This document shows positions 1 to 7,475 of a stretch of DNA of 26,418 bases, piece by piece. The stretch's first letter is position 1, and each line of letters starts with the position of its first letter. The notes below the pieces were generated by a model that saw only the letters and a program-made list of their open reading frames with translations, was not told the DNA's origin and ran no database searches. Both the position numbers and the translations under genes were made by a program. The DNA is taken from positions 122,108 through 148,525 of the forward strand of contig FR888497.1 of the NCBI GenBank assembly GCA_000432155.1. Reading direction: 5' to 3'. The stretch comes from Eubacterium sp. CAG:274. GTDB taxonomy: Bacteria; Bacillota; Clostridia; Lachnospirales; CAG-274.

Positions 1-1394
1 GGATAAATTTTAGAATTTACATCTGCTAAATTTGGATCTACACCAAATTTTTGAGCTTGTCTGAATTTAAAGTAATCCATAGCTTGCTGAGGGAATAAAG
101 CATAGCTAAGAACATCTTCTTCTTGTAGCTTATAGTCCTTCATTTCAGCTTCAAATTTTGCCATTTCTGGTTCAATTAAATCAGCAGGTCTGCAAGTAAT
201 AGGTTCTTCATCGCCTATTATTTTCCTACGAATTTCTTCTGAGATTGGTACAGGAGTTTGACCATACATACCTCTTACAATATCTTTTGTTTCCTTTGGT
301 ACCATCTTATATCTTTCGCCCATAAGAACATTTAAAACAGCTTGTGTACCAACAATCTGACTAGATGGTGTAACAAGTGGAGGATAACCTAAGTCTGCTC
401 TTACCTTTGGAATTTCAGCTAAAACAGCATCATACTTATCTTCGGCATTTGCGTTTTTAAGCTGGCTAACAAGGTTAGATAACATGCCACCTGGTACCTG
501 ATAAATCAAAGTAGATATATCTACACCAAGCATTTTTGTATTCAAAAGACCAGATTTAATATCCTCTTCTCTTATAGGTTTGAAATAGTCTGTAATTTCC
601 TTTAAAGATGAAAGATTAAGATTTGTATCATAGTCTGTTCCCTGTAAGGCTGCAACCATAACTTCTGTTGCTGGTTGTGCTGTACCCATACTTAATGGTG
701 ACATATCAGTATCAATAATATCGGCACCTGCTTCAATAGCTTTTAAATAAGTCATAGATGCTACACCACTTGTATAATGGCTATGAACTTCAATAGGTAC
801 ATTTACTTCTTCCTTGATTGCTTTAACTAAATCATATGCTGGCTTTGGAAGAAGAAGTCCTGCCATATCTTTTATACAAATAGAATCTGCACCAAGGTTT
901 TCATATCTTTTAGCTAAATCTACATAATATTCAAGAGTATGAACATCACTTAATGTATAGCTGATAGCAAGCTGAGTATGGGCATTTTCTGCCTTTGTAG
1001 CTTTAACGGCTGTTTCAAGATTTCTAGCATCATTTAATGCGTCAAAAATTCTTATAATATCTATACCATTTTCAATACTTTTTCTAACGAAAGATTCAAC
1101 AACATCGTCAGCATAATGCTTATAACCAAGGATATTTTGACCTCTTAAAAGCATTTGAAGTTTAGTATTTTTTAATACAGAACGGAATTTTCTAAGTCTT
1201 TCCCAAGGGTCTTCTTTTAAGAATCTTAAACATGAATCAAATGTAGCACCACCCCATACTTCCATGGCACCAAATCCAATTTCATCCATTTTACTAAGAA
1301 TAGGAAGCATATCTTCTATTCTCATTCTAGTAGCAATCAAAGACTGCTGACCATCTCTTAATGTACAATCACAAATTTTAATAGTTTTAGACAT
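1..1394 (-). CDS. oadA: Oxaloacetate decarboxylase alpha / pyruvate-type carboxyltransferase (5S-like), 3' end cut by window edge
   Basis: Transfers a carboxyl group between oxaloacetate/pyruvate and biotin in the cytoplasm. The protein opens with the HMGL-like TIM-barrel metal motif CDCTLRDGQQS (residues 8-18). Further on it has the IKDMAG segment that carries the carboxylated active-site Lys in this family, followed by the metal-binding HSH motif and a conserved SMGTAQPATE segment. ATG at 1394 follows AGGAGG that overlaps the stop of the upstream beta-subunit gene. The reading frame is open for 464 codons to base 1 with no stop, so the last residues are missing. The family core without a biotin domain is about this length, and the biotin carrier is a separate gene at 2581-2976, so only a few residues are probably lost. 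It is the last gene seen in the operon. Transcarboxylase 5S subunit is an alternative name; the carboxyl donor cannot be fixed from sequence. Confidence 0.93.
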   Translation of the reverse strand, partial: MSKTIKICDCTLRDGQQSLIATRMRIEDMLPILSKMDEIGFGAMEVWGGATFDSCLRFLKEDPWERLRKFRSVLKNTKLQMLLRGQNILGYKHYADDVVESFVRKSIENGIDIIRIFDALNDARNLETAVKATKAENAHTQLAISYTLSDVHTLEYYVDLAKRYENLGADSICIKDMAGLLLPKPAYDLVKAIKEEVNVPIEVHSHYTSGVASMTYLKAIEAGADIIDTDMSPLSMGTAQPATEVMVAALQGTDYDTNLNLSSLKEITDYFKPIREEDIKSGLLNTKMLGVDISTLIYQVPGGMLSNLVSQLKNANAEDKYDAVLAEIPKVRADLGYPPLVTPSSQIVGTQAVLNVLMGERYKMVPKETKDIVRGMYGQTPVPISEEIRRKIIGDEEPITCRPADLIEPEMAKFEAEMKDYKLQEEDVLSYALFPQQAMDYFKFRQAQKFGVDPNLADVNSKIY

Positions 1395-1405
1395 TATATT
1401 ACCTC

Positions 1406-2560
1406 CTATCCTCTATATAACTGTAAGAATATACCAGATGCAATAGCTGAACCAATTACACCGGCTACATTTGGACCCATAGCATGCATAAGCAAATAGT
1501 TGTTAGGATTTTCCTTTTGACCAACATTTTGAGCTACTCTAGCTGCCATAGGAACGGCTGAAACACCAGCAGCGCCAATAAGTGGATTAACTTTACCACC
1601 TGAAAGTTTACACATTATTTTACCACCAATAACACCTGAGGCTGTTGAAATGCAGAAAGCAATCAAGCCTAAAAGAAGTATAAATAATGTTTGAGCCTGT
1701 AAAAATTGGTCTGCTCTTGTTGTTGCACCAACAGATACGCCAATAAATATACTTACAATATACATAAGAGCTTCTGATGCGTGATGAGCCAATTTTTCTG
1801 TAACGCCACTTTCTTTGAATAAATTACCCAACATAAGCATACCAATTAATGATGCTGTATCAGGAACGATTAAAATTACAAGAATAGCTGTTATAATCGG
1901 AAAGAGAATTCTCTCTTTCTTTGAAACAACTCTAAGCTGCTCCATTTTAATAGCTCTTTCTTTCTTTGTAGTGAGTAACTTCATAATAGGTGGCTGAATA
2001 ATCGGAATCAAAGCCATATAAGAATATGCTGCAACAGTTACTCGAGATAAAAGGTGTGGTGCAAGCTGTGTTGTAGTAAAAATAGCTGTTGGACCATCAG
2101 CACCACCAATGATACCTATAGATGCTGCTTCTTGAAAGTTAAAACCAAGACATAATGCTCCAAGAAAGGCTGCAAATATACCAAACTGAGCAGCTGCACC
2201 TAATAATAGACTTTTAGGATTTGCTATAAGAGGACCAAAATCTGTCAATACACCTACACCCATAAATATAAGTGGAGGGAATATGCCTAATTCATCACCT
2301 TGGAAAATATACCAGAGCAAACCACCATTTGAAGTATCTGTTGGTTCATTCATTATTCCTGCACCAGGTAAATTAGCTAAAAGCATACCAAAGGCAATAG
2401 GTAAAAGCAGTAACGGTTCATATTTTTTTACAATAGCTAAATAAAGAAGGAAACAAGCTATAACAATCATTATTAAATATTTATAGTTATCTCCTTGAGC
2501 AAACTGGGCAAATCCTGTGTTAAGAAGGAAGTCCTTTAATGCTTCAAATAATTGTTCCAT
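1406..2560 (-). CDS. oadB: Na+-transporting oxaloacetate/methylmalonyl-CoA decarboxylase, beta subunit
   Basis: Integral membrane subunit that decarboxylates carboxybiotin and couples this to Na+ export. The 384-residue protein is almost wholly hydrophobic, with about nine to eleven membrane segments. It contains the family hallmark IIGGADGPTAIF (about 150-161), whose Asp155 corresponds to the Na+-binding Asp203 of Klebsiella OadB by hand alignment. The conserved C-terminal region is also present (VPMAARVAQNVGQ, then HAMGPNVAGVIGS). Klebsiella OadB is about 50 residues longer, mostly at the N-terminus; the shorter form is usual in Firmicutes. ATG at 2560 follows AGGAGG at good spacing. It lies between the biotin carrier (20 bases upstream) and oadA (11 bases downstream), so it is co-transcribed. 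Confidence 0.95.
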   Translation of the reverse strand: MEQLFEALKDFLLNTGFAQFAQGDNYKYLIMIVIACFLLYLAIVKKYEPLLLLPIAFGMLLANLPGAGIMNEPTDTSNGGLLWYIFQGDELGIFPPLIFMGVGVLTDFGPLIANPKSLLLGAAAQFGIFAAFLGALCLGFNFQEAASIGIIGGADGPTAIFTTTQLAPHLLSRVTVAAYSYMALIPIIQPPIMKLLTTKKERAIKMEQLRVVSKKERILFPIITAILVILIVPDTASLIGMLMLGNLFKESGVTEKLAHHASEALMYIVSIFIGVSVGATTRADQFLQAQTLFILLLGLIAFCISTASGVIGGKIMCKLSGGKVNPLIGAAGVSAVPMAARVAQNVGQKENPNNYLLMHAMGPNVAGVIGSAIASGIFLQLYRG

Positions 2561-2580
2561 ATTTTTTACGCCTCCTAAAA

Positions 2581-2976
2581 TTATTCGGCAACAGTAATGA
2601 GGACATCTCCAGAAGCAACTGTTTGACCCTTTGTTACATTTACTGATGCAACAGTACCAGCACTTGGAGTAACAATTTCATTTTCCATTTTCATAGCTTC
2701 AAGTACAACAACACATTGATTTGCTTCTACTTTATCGCCTACATTTACTTTAATATCAAGTATATTACCAGGCATTGGGCTTGTTACCTTTGCACTACCT
2801 TCAGAACCTGTATTGGCAGGAGCTGGTGCAGCTGCAGGAGCAGCAACTGGTACTGGAGTAGCTACAGGAGTTGCCTGAGTAACAGTAGGAGCTTTTGTAG
2901 CTACTGCTCCATTTAATTCTTCAACTTGAACATCGTAAGTGTTACCATTTACAGTAATTCTATAATTTTTCATCAT
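2581..2976 (-). CDS. Biotin carboxyl carrier subunit of the decarboxylase complex
   Basis: Small carrier (131 residues) that shuttles carboxybiotin between the carboxyltransferase and membrane beta subunits. It has an N-terminal strand region (about 1-25), a flexible Ala/Pro/Val/Thr-rich linker (about 28-58) and a C-terminal biotinyl domain (about 62-131). The biotinylation motif is EAMKMEN, with Lys96 the predicted modified residue. Two consecutive ATG codons (2976 and 2973) follow AGGAGG; either could be used. The architecture matches the MmdC and transcarboxylase 1.3S type, where the linker gives the swinging arm its reach. It sits between the gamma-like gene and oadB, the usual place for this subunit when it is not fused to OadA. 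Confidence 0.95.
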   Translation of the reverse strand: MMKNYRITVNGNTYDVQVEELNGAVATKAPTVTQATPVATPVPVAAPAAAPAPANTGSEGSAKVTSPMPGNILDIKVNVGDKVEANQCVVVLEAMKMENEIVTPSAGTVASVNVTKGQTVASGDVLITVAE

Positions 2977-2986
2977 TATTATCCTC

Positions 2987-3352
2987 CTAAAAAATATTGT
3001 TTTGCTGTTCAGTTACAGCTTCTTTATTCCAACTTGAAACTCGTCTTATACTTTTTACAACTAACTTGTCTGGACCAACTTTTGTTTGAGCAGAAATAGC
3101 AGCTGTTATTACAGCAATAAGCTCTAAGTCGTCTTGTATTGGCTGTTCTTGTACAACTGGAGTTGAAATTTTATTTACAGTTTTAGTTTCATTTGGCTTT
3201 TCAGTAATTTTGTTTGTGTCTTTGGCTTTTTTATTTTCCAAATTTGCGATAAAATTAAAAATCATGAGAACAAAACATATAAAGGCTAAAACTGCAATGA
3301 CTACTATAAAGCCCATTACAGTAACTTCTACACCTTGAAAAAATACATCCAT
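2987..3352 (-). CDS. OadG/MmdD-like gamma (delta) subunit, small membrane anchor
   Basis: A 121-residue protein with a short N-terminal tail, one long transmembrane helix (about 13-38), and a hydrophilic, Lys/Thr-rich cytoplasmic portion. The arrangement is that of the sodium-pump decarboxylase gamma family, whose members anchor and assemble the complex. Towards the end, the segment LELIAVITAAISAQTK (about 76-91) resembles the family's C-terminal helix. The last third (SIRRVSSWNKEAV) is basic. ATG at 3352 follows AGAGGTGA. Family members are poorly conserved in sequence, so the call rests on topology, size and position between the carboxyltransferase and biotin-carrier genes. Confidence 0.8.
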   Translation of the reverse strand: MDVFFQGVEVTVMGFIVVIAVLAFICFVLMIFNFIANLENKKAKDTNKITEKPNETKTVNKISTPVVQEQPIQDDLELIAVITAAISAQTKVGPDKLVVKSIRRVSSWNKEAVTEQQNNIF

Positions 3353-3365
3353 TTATAGTCACCTC

Positions 3366-4745
3366 TTAATAATCATTGCTTGAATGTTTCTTAGCAGGTT
3401 TTACTACTCTCTTAGTTAATAACATTTCAATAGCTGAAATGATACGCTTTCTAGTGTTTGATGGAAGTATTACTGTATCTACAAAGCCATTTCCAGCTAC
3501 TGCATATGGATTTGAAATATCATCAAATTTACTAGAATCAATTTGTAAAACATTTATAGAACTTGTTTTATCCATTAAAGATATTGTAGCTGTTGGCCAA
3601 GCATAAACAATATCTGCACCGATATGTTTAGAATTCATTAAGAAGTAAGCATTACCTATACCATTTCTTAAAATAATATTTATTTTAGGAACAGTAGCAT
3701 TTACAAAACTTGACATAAGAATACTGCTATATTTTATAATACCCATCTGTTCTTCTTTAAGTTCTTTTTCGTATCCAACAATATCTGTAAAAGTTAAAAT
3801 TGGAATATTAAATGCGTCACATGTATTTATAAATTCACTAGCTTTTTTAGCAGCTTTAACATTTAACAAACCGTTATTTGCAACAATACCAGTTGTAACA
3901 CCATCAAACTTTGCATAACCTGTAATAATATTTTCAGCATAGTTTTCACGAAGTTCAAGAAAAACATTATTATCAGCTACAGAATTAATAACATACTTCA
4001 TATCTATAGGAGTGACATCATCTTCTGGGATAATATTATCTAAGTTTGAATCTACTCTATTCAAATCATCGCTGGTTAATTCAGGTCTAACTAAATCAAG
4101 ATTGTTTTCTGGTAAGAAATCAATTAATTGTCTCACTTTTGAAAAACAAGCTTTTTCATCATCGCAAGAGATATGAACCATACCCTCTTTAGAAAGAGTA
4201 TCTGCTCCACCAAGTTGTTCGTAAGATGTAGATTTACCATCAAGACCAGGCATTGTAGCAGGACTCATCATAAACATCTTTGCATTTTTCTTGCACATTA
4301 CAACGAAATCAGATACTATAGGCATAAAACTAGCAATTCCAAGACAATCACCCAATATTATGCTTATCTGTGGAACAACGCCACTAGCATTAGTCTGGTT
4401 TTTGAATATAGTTCCATATGCTTCAAGAGTATTTAAACCTTCTTCAAGCTTTAAACCTTTTGAATCCATTATGGATACAACGGGACTACCCATTTTTAAT
4501 GCTAAATCATAGATATTCCCAATTTTTTTTGCGTGTTTTACACCGACAGGTCCATTTTGGCAGAATGCATAAACAATTTTGCCGTTAATTGTACCATAAC
4601 CGGTTACAACACCTGCATCAGTGTTAAATGAACCTATTTCGACAAAGCTATTTTCATCGAATAAATTCTCTAACCTTAAACGCGCTTCACTTGGTTGTTC
4701 ATTCATTTTTGATATTAAATCGTTAATTTGTCCAAGTCTACTCAT
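3366..4745 (-). CDS. Divergent acyl-CoA-type carboxyltransferase (MmdA / 12S-like), first gene of the decarboxylase operon
   Basis: The protein keeps the two-crotonase-fold layout of MmdA, propionyl-CoA carboxylase beta and transcarboxylase 12S. It has an N-terminal RLENLFDENSFVEIG, a middle ASGVVPQIS, and a C-terminal half with NATVPKINIILR, GADIVYAWPTA and the family end RKRIISAIEMLLTKR. It is shorter than usual (459 residues against about 510). Several glycine-rich active-site loops are altered: around 61-75 the usual FGGS-type loop is shortened to QNGPVG, around 132-147 the expected GPCAGGA reads GDCLGIA, and around 320-335 VPGF reads IVGY. GGAGG 8 bases before the ATG at 4745 selects this start over an in-frame ATG at 4769 that lies upstream of that site. 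Whether it is catalytic or mainly structural is uncertain. It starts the operon and faces a divergent LysR gene. Confidence 0.85.
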   Translation of the reverse strand: MSRLGQINDLISKMNEQPSEARLRLENLFDENSFVEIGSFNTDAGVVTGYGTINGKIVYAFCQNGPVGVKHAKKIGNIYDLALKMGSPVVSIMDSKGLKLEEGLNTLEAYGTIFKNQTNASGVVPQISIILGDCLGIASFMPIVSDFVVMCKKNAKMFMMSPATMPGLDGKSTSYEQLGGADTLSKEGMVHISCDDEKACFSKVRQLIDFLPENNLDLVRPELTSDDLNRVDSNLDNIIPEDDVTPIDMKYVINSVADNNVFLELRENYAENIITGYAKFDGVTTGIVANNGLLNVKAAKKASEFINTCDAFNIPILTFTDIVGYEKELKEEQMGIIKYSSILMSSFVNATVPKINIILRNGIGNAYFLMNSKHIGADIVYAWPTATISLMDKTSSINVLQIDSSKFDDISNPYAVAGNGFVDTVILPSNTRKRIISAIEMLLTKRVVKPAKKHSSNDY

Positions 4746-4822
4746 TTTACTTCCCTCCACTAACATCAACAGGATAAAAAAACATAAAAATTTGTAAAAT
4801 ACCTTGTAATTCTCTATATTTT

Positions 4823-4851
4823 ATTGTACTATAAAATAGAAAATATTCTAA
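4823..4851 (-). promoter_or_regulatory. Possible promoter of the decarboxylase operon
   Basis: Read on the minus strand, TACAAT (4828-4823) is a 5/6 match to the -10 box. It is preceded after 17 bases by TTAGAA, only a 3/6 match to the -35 box. A weak -35 is compatible with an activator-dependent promoter, and a LysR regulator is encoded divergently. Position relative to the operon start at 4745 is sensible, but the region is so AT-rich that chance matches are likely. Confidence 0.3.
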
Positions 4852-4863
4852 TACTTATTTATA

Positions 4864-4869
4864 TATAAT
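4864..4869 (+). promoter_or_regulatory. Possible -10 box of the LysR gene
   Basis: A perfect TATAAT lies 36 bases upstream of the LysR start, without a recognisable -35 box 16 to 18 bases before it. The near-palindrome at 4873-4890 would sit at or just past the transcription start, where binding could repress the gene's own transcription. Weak evidence because of the surrounding AT-richness. Confidence 0.3.
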
Positions 4870-4872
4870 TCA

Positions 4873-4890
4873 TATAACGCATGAGTTATA
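4873..4890. promoter_or_regulatory. 18-bp near-palindrome, candidate LysR-family operator
   Basis: TATAACGCATGAGTTATA is symmetrical except for one internal base pair: TATAAC, six bases, GTTATA. It fits the T-N11-A style of LysR-family recognition boxes and has the ATAA...TTAT ends known from several members. It lies in the 159-base region shared by the divergent LysR gene and the decarboxylase operon, ending three bases before the AGGAGG of the LysR gene. This makes it a natural site for autoregulation, possibly with control of the operon. Confidence 0.55.
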
Positions 4891-4904
4891 ATTAGGAGGT
4901 AAAT

Positions 4905-5810
4905 ATGGATTTAAAAGAATTTGAATATGTTCTTGCAATTAATGAAGATAAAAGTTTTTCAAAAGCTGCAAAACGACTTTTTATATCCCAACCATCACTA
5001 AGTCAATATATCAATCGACTAGAAAATCAGCTTGGTGTAACTTTATTTGATAGAAATACTATACCTCTTACTCTAACATATGAAGGCGAACTATATATTG
5101 AAGCCATGCAAAATATTGTAGAAATTTTTAATGGTATGCAGAAAAGTTTTGATGATATATCCGAACTAAAAAAAGGCAGAATAAACATAGGACTTACACC
5201 ATCAAAGGCAAATAATCCTTTGCCGGCAATATTACCGGTTTTTAAAGAACATTACCCGGATATAGAACTTATATTAACTGAAGCAACTTCTTTGGAACTA
5301 GAAAATTTGTTAGTCAAAGGTGCTGTCGATGTATGTATGATGAATTTGCCAATAAAAAGTAAAGGCATTGAGTATGAGCCAATTATGACGGAAAATATCT
5401 TTTTAGCTGCACCACCTAATTTTACACCAAAGAATGTCGAAAAATCAAGTCCATTTCCGAAAATTAATATTAAAGATTTAGAAAATGAACAATTTATTCT
5501 TCTTCATTCGGACCAAAGATTACGACAAATTGCAGATAACATATTTGATAGTATAGGCATGAAGCCAAAAATTCTTCTTCAAACAAGTAGTATAGAAACA
5601 GCTATTAGATTATCTGCTGCTAACATGGGATTTAGTTTTGTTCCAGAGTCTTCTGTTAGATTTTCTTCAATGGTTAATCCGCCTAAATATTATACTTTTG
5701 GTAACACTGAAACCAGTTGGACTTTGGTAATAGCATATAGGCAGAATGCTTATAGGAGTAAGGCTGTTACTGCTTTTGCTGAAATAGCTAAAAAAGTTGT
5801 ATCGCGATAG
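4905..5810 (+). CDS. LysR-family transcriptional regulator
   Basis: DNA-binding regulator of 301 residues, the normal family length. The N-terminal winged helix-turn-helix is typical: FSKAAKRLFISQPSLSQYI (about 19-37), followed by LGVTLFDR. A linker helix runs to about residue 90. The rest (about 92-295) is the periplasmic-binding-protein-like effector domain, starting GRINIGLTP. ATG at 4905 follows AGGAGG. It is transcribed away from the decarboxylase operon, the classical arrangement for a LysR regulator and its target, so control of that operon is inferred. The inducer is not readable from sequence; a C4 dicarboxylate or other carboxylate would fit the context. The next gene starts nine bases after its stop. 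Confidence 0.93.
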   Translation: MDLKEFEYVLAINEDKSFSKAAKRLFISQPSLSQYINRLENQLGVTLFDRNTIPLTLTYEGELYIEAMQNIVEIFNGMQKSFDDISELKKGRINIGLTPSKANNPLPAILPVFKEHYPDIELILTEATSLELENLLVKGAVDVCMMNLPIKSKGIEYEPIMTENIFLAAPPNFTPKNVEKSSPFPKINIKDLENEQFILLHSDQRLRQIADNIFDSIGMKPKILLQTSSIETAIRLSAANMGFSFVPESSVRFSSMVNPPKYYTFGNTETSWTLVIAYRQNAYRSKAVTAFAEIAKKVVSR

Positions 5811-5819
5811 GAGAAAATT

Positions 5820-6488
5820 ATGTTTACAATACTTGATTTTGAATTCAATCAAGCTTTTTCAATGAATAATGGTAAGGATATGGTAAATCCAAAATGCAGA
5901 TTTGAAATTATACAAATTGGAGCTGTAAAGGTTGATGATAATTATGATATAGTGGATGAATTTAATATGTTAATTAAACCTAATATATATCCTAACATTC
6001 ATCCATTTGTAGAAAAGATTACGGGATTTACAGATAAAGATTTTAAATACAAACCTTATTTCCCGGAAGCTTTTAAAAAATTTAGGAGATTTTTAGGTAA
6101 TGATACATTATTAGGTACATGGGGATATAGTGATATTCGTGCCCTATTTAGAAATTTGACATATTATAATATAGCAACAGAACCTATGATTATAGAATAT
6201 GTTGATATTCAAAAAATGGCAACTCAACATTTAAAATATTCAAAAGGTGGAGCTATTGGTTTAAAAAATGCAGTTGAAGCTTTTAACATTGATATAGAAA
6301 GACCATTTCATCATGCACAAGACGATGCGTACTATACAGCAAAGGTTTTGAAAAAAATTGCACCAGAAAAACTACCTGTTAGAATATTTAATTCTTCGCA
6401 TCTTAAGCCCAAAAAAGTACAGGAAAATCGCATTCAAGCGGTAAAATGTAGGCGTTCTAAATCAAATAGAACTAGGAAAAGCAAATGA
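5820..6488 (+). CDS. DEDDh 3'-5' exonuclease (ERI-1/KapD-like)
   Basis: Predicted metal-dependent 3'-5' exonuclease of 222 residues. The acidic motifs are in order: exo I LDFEFN with Asp6 and Glu8, exo II around GTWGYSDIRAL with Asp105, and exo III HHAQDDA with His164 and Asp169. The WGYSD-type exo II is closer to the ERI-1/KapD group than to DnaQ. The last 30 or so residues form a very basic tail (many Lys and Arg), which could bind nucleic acid or ribosomes. The ribosome binding site TAGGAG overlaps the LysR stop codon, so the two genes are translated from one message, and a strong terminator follows. RNA versus DNA substrate cannot be decided; RNA is more usual in this group. The pairing with LysR may be only positional. 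Confidence 0.87.
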   Translation: MFTILDFEFNQAFSMNNGKDMVNPKCRFEIIQIGAVKVDDNYDIVDEFNMLIKPNIYPNIHPFVEKITGFTDKDFKYKPYFPEAFKKFRRFLGNDTLLGTWGYSDIRALFRNLTYYNIATEPMIIEYVDIQKMATQHLKYSKGGAIGLKNAVEAFNIDIERPFHHAQDDAYYTAKVLKKIAPEKLPVRIFNSSHLKPKKVQENRIQAVKCRRSKSNRTRKSK

Positions 6489-6505
6489 TTTATAAAAAGA
6501 CAATA

Positions 6506-6548
6506 AAAAATATCCTGCAATTTTAAAATTTGATTGCAGGATATTTTT
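6506..6548. terminator. Bidirectional Rho-independent terminator
   Basis: A perfect 16-base inverted repeat (AAAAATATCCTGCAAT and its complement) with an 11-base loop sits between the convergent exonuclease and sufB-like genes. The A-run on the left and T-run on the right give a U-tract in both directions. Confidence 0.92.
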
Positions 6549-6557
6549 GTGTGAAAA

Positions 6558-7475
6558 TTATTTTAAAAATCCAGAAATTATCTTTTCTTCAGCTTGTTCA
6601 GCAGTAAGCCCCAAAGTCCTTAATTTCAAAATCTGTTCGCCAGCTATTTTACCAATAGCAGCTTCGTGAATTAAAGCGGCATCAGGATTTTCTGCAACTA
6701 AAGATGGTTGCGCTATAACAGAACCATTTCCATCTAATATGGCATCGCATTCTGAATGACCAGTACATATGTTTTTGCCGATAATTTTAGAAGTATATTC
6801 TTGTTTAGAGTTATCTCTGGCAACTGAACGAGAAACAATGTCAGTTCCTGAATTTTCTCCCTCGAGTGTTACAACAAAATCTGTTTTTGCATATTCTTTA
6901 CCAGATGTCATAATACGCTCTTTTATTATTAATTTTGCGTTTTTTCCTAATGTTCCCCTTGTTTTACGGTCTGTGCTATCTACACCACTAAGCTGAATAG
7001 TATCCATTGTTAGTATGGCGTTTTCGCCCAAAGTACAATCTGTTACAGGGTCGATACGCTTTGCACCCGTACCATTACCTGTACCAATATGTTTTTCTTT
7101 ATACAAAACATTAGAATTTTTTTCAAGAAAGAATCTATGAACACCATTATGTCTAGCATCATGTCCGTCATCTGTATGAACCCCGCATCCGGCAACAATT
7201 GTAACATCTGCACCTTCTCCAACAAAGAAGTCATTGTATACAACATCATTCACATCCCCTTTTGTTACGCAAGCAGGAATGTACACAGTTTCATCTTTTG
7301 TATTTGGTGAAATTATTATATTAATACCAGGAGCATCAGTTTTTGGCTCTATTTTTATGTTTTCAGAAGATTGTCGACCAGCACATTGACCGTCTTCACG
7401 AATATTGAATGCGCCATTAAACTTTCCTTTGAAATCAGATACTATCTTTAAAATTTCTTCTGTAGTTTTTTTCAT
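6558..7475 (-). CDS. SufB-like Fe-S cluster scaffold of the minimal SufBC (SMS) type
   Basis: Scaffold protein for Fe-S cluster assembly, working with the SufC-like ATPase. At 305 residues it is much shorter than E. coli SufB (495) and keeps mainly the beta-helix and C-terminal core. It has a Gly/His/Cys-rich stretch GCGVHTDDGHDARH (about 96-109). The C-terminus resembles SufB: Cys243 in SECDA aligns by hand with the essential Cys405 of E. coli SufB, and His270-Glu271 in IHEAA with His433-Glu434. The ATG at 7475 shares one base with the sufC stop (TAATG), so translation is coupled. This two-gene form is known from archaea and many obligate anaerobes as the SUF-like minimal system. No sufS, sufU, sufD or iscS lies nearby, so the sulfur donor must be elsewhere or inorganic. 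Confidence 0.88.
   Translation of the reverse strand: MKKTTEEILKIVSDFKGKFNGAFNIREDGQCAGRQSSENIKIEPKTDAPGINIIISPNTKDETVYIPACVTKGDVNDVVYNDFFVGEGADVTIVAGCGVHTDDGHDARHNGVHRFFLEKNSNVLYKEKHIGTGNGTGAKRIDPVTDCTLGENAILTMDTIQLSGVDSTDRKTRGTLGKNAKLIIKERIMTSGKEYAKTDFVVTLEGENSGTDIVSRSVARDNSKQEYTSKIIGKNICTGHSECDAILDGNGSVIAQPSLVAENPDAALIHEAAIGKIAGEQILKLRTLGLTAEQAEEKIISGFLK

Noticed and set aside
3366..4745. The divergent carboxyltransferase as a pseudogene
   Set aside because: The frame is uninterrupted, with a good ribosome binding site, conserved fold segments and tight operon spacing, so it is probably expressed even if its catalysis has changed.
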